NCBI GenBank assembly: GCA_937975745.1
Contig: CALJUK010000671.1
Span: forward strand, 1 to 8,750
Origin: an uncultured Planctomycetaceae bacterium
GTDB lineage: Bacteria > Planctomycetota > Planctomycetia > Planctomycetales > Planctomycetaceae
Direction of reading: 5' to 3'
DNA length: 8,750 nucleotides
Positions 7,110 through 8,750 of the stretch are shown piece after piece. The notes under the pieces were generated by a model that did no database searches, was not told the origin of the DNA, and was given only the letters and a program-made list of their open reading frames with translations. Position numbers and translations under genes: made by a program. Within the stretch, counting starts at the first letter, position 1, and each line of letters begins with the position of its first letter.

Positions 7110-8399
7110 ATGAATCAACAATTCTGTGACGGCGTGACACGCCGCGATCTGCTGCAGGTGGGAAGTCTCGGCCTGGTCGGGTTGTCCTTGTCAAACTGGA
7201 TGCGGATCGCACAGGCCGCCCCGACTTCGGGCGCGACGGCCGACTCGGTTATCTTTCTGAATCTGGCAGGCGGTCCCGCGCATCTGGACACGCTCGACAT
7301 GAAGCCCGAAGGGCCAGCCGAGACCAAGGGAGAATTCCAGCCGATCAATTCCAAGCTTCCCGGGTTGATCGTCTGCGAGCATCTTCCGAAGATCGCGGCG
7401 ACGGCCGATCGGCTCACGTTCCTGCGCGGTATCAGCCATACGACCGGCGACCATCCGCAGGGGCAGGCGTATATTGCGACGGGTAACCGTCCCGGTCCGG
7501 CTCTCAAGCATCCCTCGTATGGTTCCATCGTAACGAAGGAGCTTCCCGGTCGTCCCGATTTGCCGCAGTACGTGGCCATCCCGCAGACCGAATGGTCGGC
7601 TGGCTATATGGGAGACGCGTATGCTCCGTTTAAGACCAACGCCGTCCCCAAGCCGGGCCAGCCCTTCTCTGTGAGAGGCATTACGCTGGCAGAGGGTGTC
7701 TCGATCGAGAAGGTCACTCGTCGCGAAAGTCTGCTGAACGACTTGGGGGCGAGCTTCCGGCAGGTCGACTCGAATAGCCAGATGCTCGAAGCGCTCGACA
7801 CGTTTGGGAAGCAGGCCTTCGAAATGATGACGTCCGATCACACGCGAAAGGCTTTTGACGTAGCCAGTGAGCCGGAAAGCATCCGTAACTTGTTTGGCGG
7901 AGACGAACTGGGGCAGAGTCTGTTGCTGGCCACGCGGCTGGTAGAAAGTGGCGTCCGCTTCGTCACCGTGACCAATGGCGGCTGGGACACACACCTGGAC
8001 AACTTCGACGGGCACAAGAAGCTGATGCCCCCGCTCGATCACGGTCTGACGGCAATCGTCACGGCACTCGAGCAGAAGGGACTGCTCGAACGGACGCTTG
8101 TTGTCTGTATGGGCGAATTCGGCCGGACACCGAAAATCAACCAGAACATGGGTCGGGATCACTACCCCCGCGCCAACTGGTGTGTGCTGGCGGGGGGCGG
8201 TGTGCAGCCGGGACGCCTGATCGGAGAGACAGACAAAAAAGGCGAAGGACCCAGCGACGGGACCGATCTCAGGCCCGACGATATCGGCGCCTCGATCTTC
8301 CACGCACTGGGGATCGATCATCACAAAGAGTACTACACGAAGACAGGCCGCCCGGTTAGTCTGATTCCCCACGGCCGTGTGATCAATGAGTTGTTCTGA
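7110..8399 (+). CDS. Tat-exported DUF1501 protein (alkaline phosphatase/sulfatase superfamily-like)
   Basis: This 429-residue protein is of the DUF1501 family, thought from fold similarity to be related to the alkaline phosphatase/sulfatase superfamily. No reaction has been established for this branch. The N-terminus carries a twin-arginine signal, T10-R-R-D-L-L, then a hydrophobic segment (18-28) and a probable cleavage after AQA (34-36). It would therefore be folded before export. Family motifs are GGPAHLDTLDMKP (54-66), GWDTHLDNF (291-299), GEFGRTPKIN (335-344) and GRDHYP (348-353). Their conserved Asp, His and Glu residues could bind metal. The length is normal for the family. The ATG at 7110 has GAGAG (7099-7103) 6 bases upstream. 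It follows the LRR-cytochrome gene by 32 bp, the standard arrangement for DUF1549/DUF1553 plus DUF1501 pairs, so the products probably work together. The long minus-strand frame opposite it is a codon-bias shadow. Confidence 0.94.
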   Translation: MNQQFCDGVTRRDLLQVGSLGLVGLSLSNWMRIAQAAPTSGATADSVIFLNLAGGPAHLDTLDMKPEGPAETKGEFQPINSKLPGLIVCEHLPKIAATADRLTFLRGISHTTGDHPQGQAYIATGNRPGPALKHPSYGSIVTKELPGRPDLPQYVAIPQTEWSAGYMGDAYAPFKTNAVPKPGQPFSVRGITLAEGVSIEKVTRRESLLNDLGASFRQVDSNSQMLEALDTFGKQAFEMMTSDHTRKAFDVASEPESIRNLFGGDELGQSLLLATRLVESGVRFVTVTNGGWDTHLDNFDGHKKLMPPLDHGLTAIVTALEQKGLLERTLVVCMGEFGRTPKINQNMGRDHYPRANWCVLAGGGVQPGRLIGETDKKGEGPSDGTDLRPDDIGASIFHALGIDHHKEYYTKTGRPVSLIPHGRVINELF

Positions 8400-8400
8400 A

Positions 8401-8426
8401 GTGGCGCAGTTCGTGAGGGGCGCCAC
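8401..8426 (+). terminator. Possible terminator hairpin after the DUF1501 gene
   Basis: GTGGCGC at 8401-8407 and GCGCCAC at 8420-8426 form a perfect, GC-rich 7-bp stem with a 12-base loop, starting one base after the stop codon. The sequence that follows (GGTGTTGTCTG) is only mildly T-rich, so it is not a textbook intrinsic terminator. It could still end the two-gene operon or protect the 3' end of the transcript. Confidence 0.45.
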
Positions 8427-8548
8427 GGTGTTGTCTGCCACGGACCAAGCTCGCACCGCTCGCAGAGTCCTGCCACCCAATCGACGCACGGTTGCCCGCC
8501 CGTGACATCCAACACTGGGCTCCCGTTGCTCACGCTTCCGGCAGGCGA

Positions 8549-8571
8549 GGAGAACCCTTCACAAGGTCTCC
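8549..8571 (-). terminator. Possible terminator hairpin after the right-edge minus-strand gene
   Basis: GGAGA (8549-8553) pairs with TCTCC (8567-8571, overlapping the stem edge) and CCTT (8556-8559) pairs with AAGG (8563-8566). The result is a 9-bp stem with a two-base bulge and a 3-base loop. It starts 10 bases beyond the stop of the minus-strand gene at 8582. No T-run follows on the minus strand, so a terminator role is tentative. Confidence 0.35.
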
Positions 8572-8581
8572 CCGGCGGGCG

Positions 8582-8750
8582 TTACCGTGTCGCGGCGGAA
8601 GTCGATTCGCGGTCCTGTAACTCCTGCAACCAGTCGGCCGACGGGGGCGCGTACGGCCGGAATTTCTCCAGCAAGCCGCTGTCTTCGTGATACAGCAACG
8701 CCCGGTTCGGTCCCAGCCGCCTCGCGATCGGCGCCTCGATGAACTGGCTC
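8582..8750 (-). CDS. C-terminal end of an unidentified protein, cut by right window edge
   Basis: Reading in from the right edge, this frame gives 55 residues before a TAA at 8582-8584. It contains IARRLGPNRALLYHEDSG (8-25), EKFRPYAPPSADWLQEL (28-44) and a polar tail ending SAATR. It is very likely a real gene end. The residue composition is protein-like, with strong G/C use at third positions (GCG, CCG, CTG, CGG). The stop is followed by a hairpin, and the orientation leaves a normal convergent gap to the DUF1501 gene. No start is inside the window. I do not recognise a family from this fragment and assign no function. Confidence 0.7.
   Translation of the reverse strand, partial: SQFIEAPIARRLGPNRALLYHEDSGLLEKFRPYAPPSADWLQELQDRESTSAATR

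Noticed and set aside
7191..8489. Long open minus-strand frame (432 codons) opposite the DUF1501 gene
   Set aside because: It lies almost wholly antisense to a gene with strong family motifs. The translation is His/Arg/Val-rich without recognisable motifs, as expected from GC-biased codon positions of the real gene.
1..8750. Mobile element, CRISPR array, tRNA, rRNA, toxin-antitoxin or phage-defence genes
   Set aside because: I looked for transposase motifs, evenly spaced direct repeats, tRNA cloverleafs and known defence-family motifs and saw none. The only regular repeats are the LRR codons inside the gene at 3712.

Overview
The window looks like chromosomal DNA of a planctomycete (Planctomycetaceae-like). 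The reasons are a secreted sulfatase and the neighbouring pair of a DUF1549/DUF1553 'planctomycete cytochrome' protein and a Tat-exported DUF1501 protein. This pair is a lineage hallmark of Planctomycetes and some Verrucomicrobia. Moderately high GC, GTG or ATG starts and weak Shine-Dalgarno sites fit this. It is inferred from gene content only, with no rRNA or tRNA in the window.

Layout from left to right. Bases 1-319 (minus) hold the N-terminal part of a secreted sulfatase cut by the window edge. Upstream of it on the same strand is a shikimate dehydrogenase homologue, aroE (410-1264), with an altered shikimate-binding motif. A class I SAM-dependent methyltransferase (1489-2307, plus) diverges from aroE. 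It converges on a minus-strand gene for a secreted protein I cannot place in a family (2486-3568). The 178-bp gap between those two gene ends holds a nested inverted repeat. A 143-bp divergent intergenic region then leads into the main unit on the plus strand. This unit is a 1121-residue exported protein (3712-7077) with eight exactly spaced 24-residue leucine-rich repeats, a CX4CH cytochrome-like domain, an Ig-like domain, DUF1549 with CXXCH, and DUF1553. A DUF1501 protein (7110-8399) follows 32 bp later. After it lie two hairpins, and then the C-terminal end of a minus-strand gene that enters from the right edge (8582-8750).

The two plus-strand genes at 3712-8399 almost certainly form an operon. 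Both products are predicted to be exported, one by Sec and one by Tat. They probably act together outside the cytoplasmic membrane, but the biochemical role of this widespread pair is not established. The most distinctive points are the LRR array fused to the cytochrome module and the AroE whose usual S-x-S shikimate clamp is N-x-T. I saw no mobile element, CRISPR array, tRNA, rRNA or riboswitch. The remaining genes look like ordinary chromosomal background.
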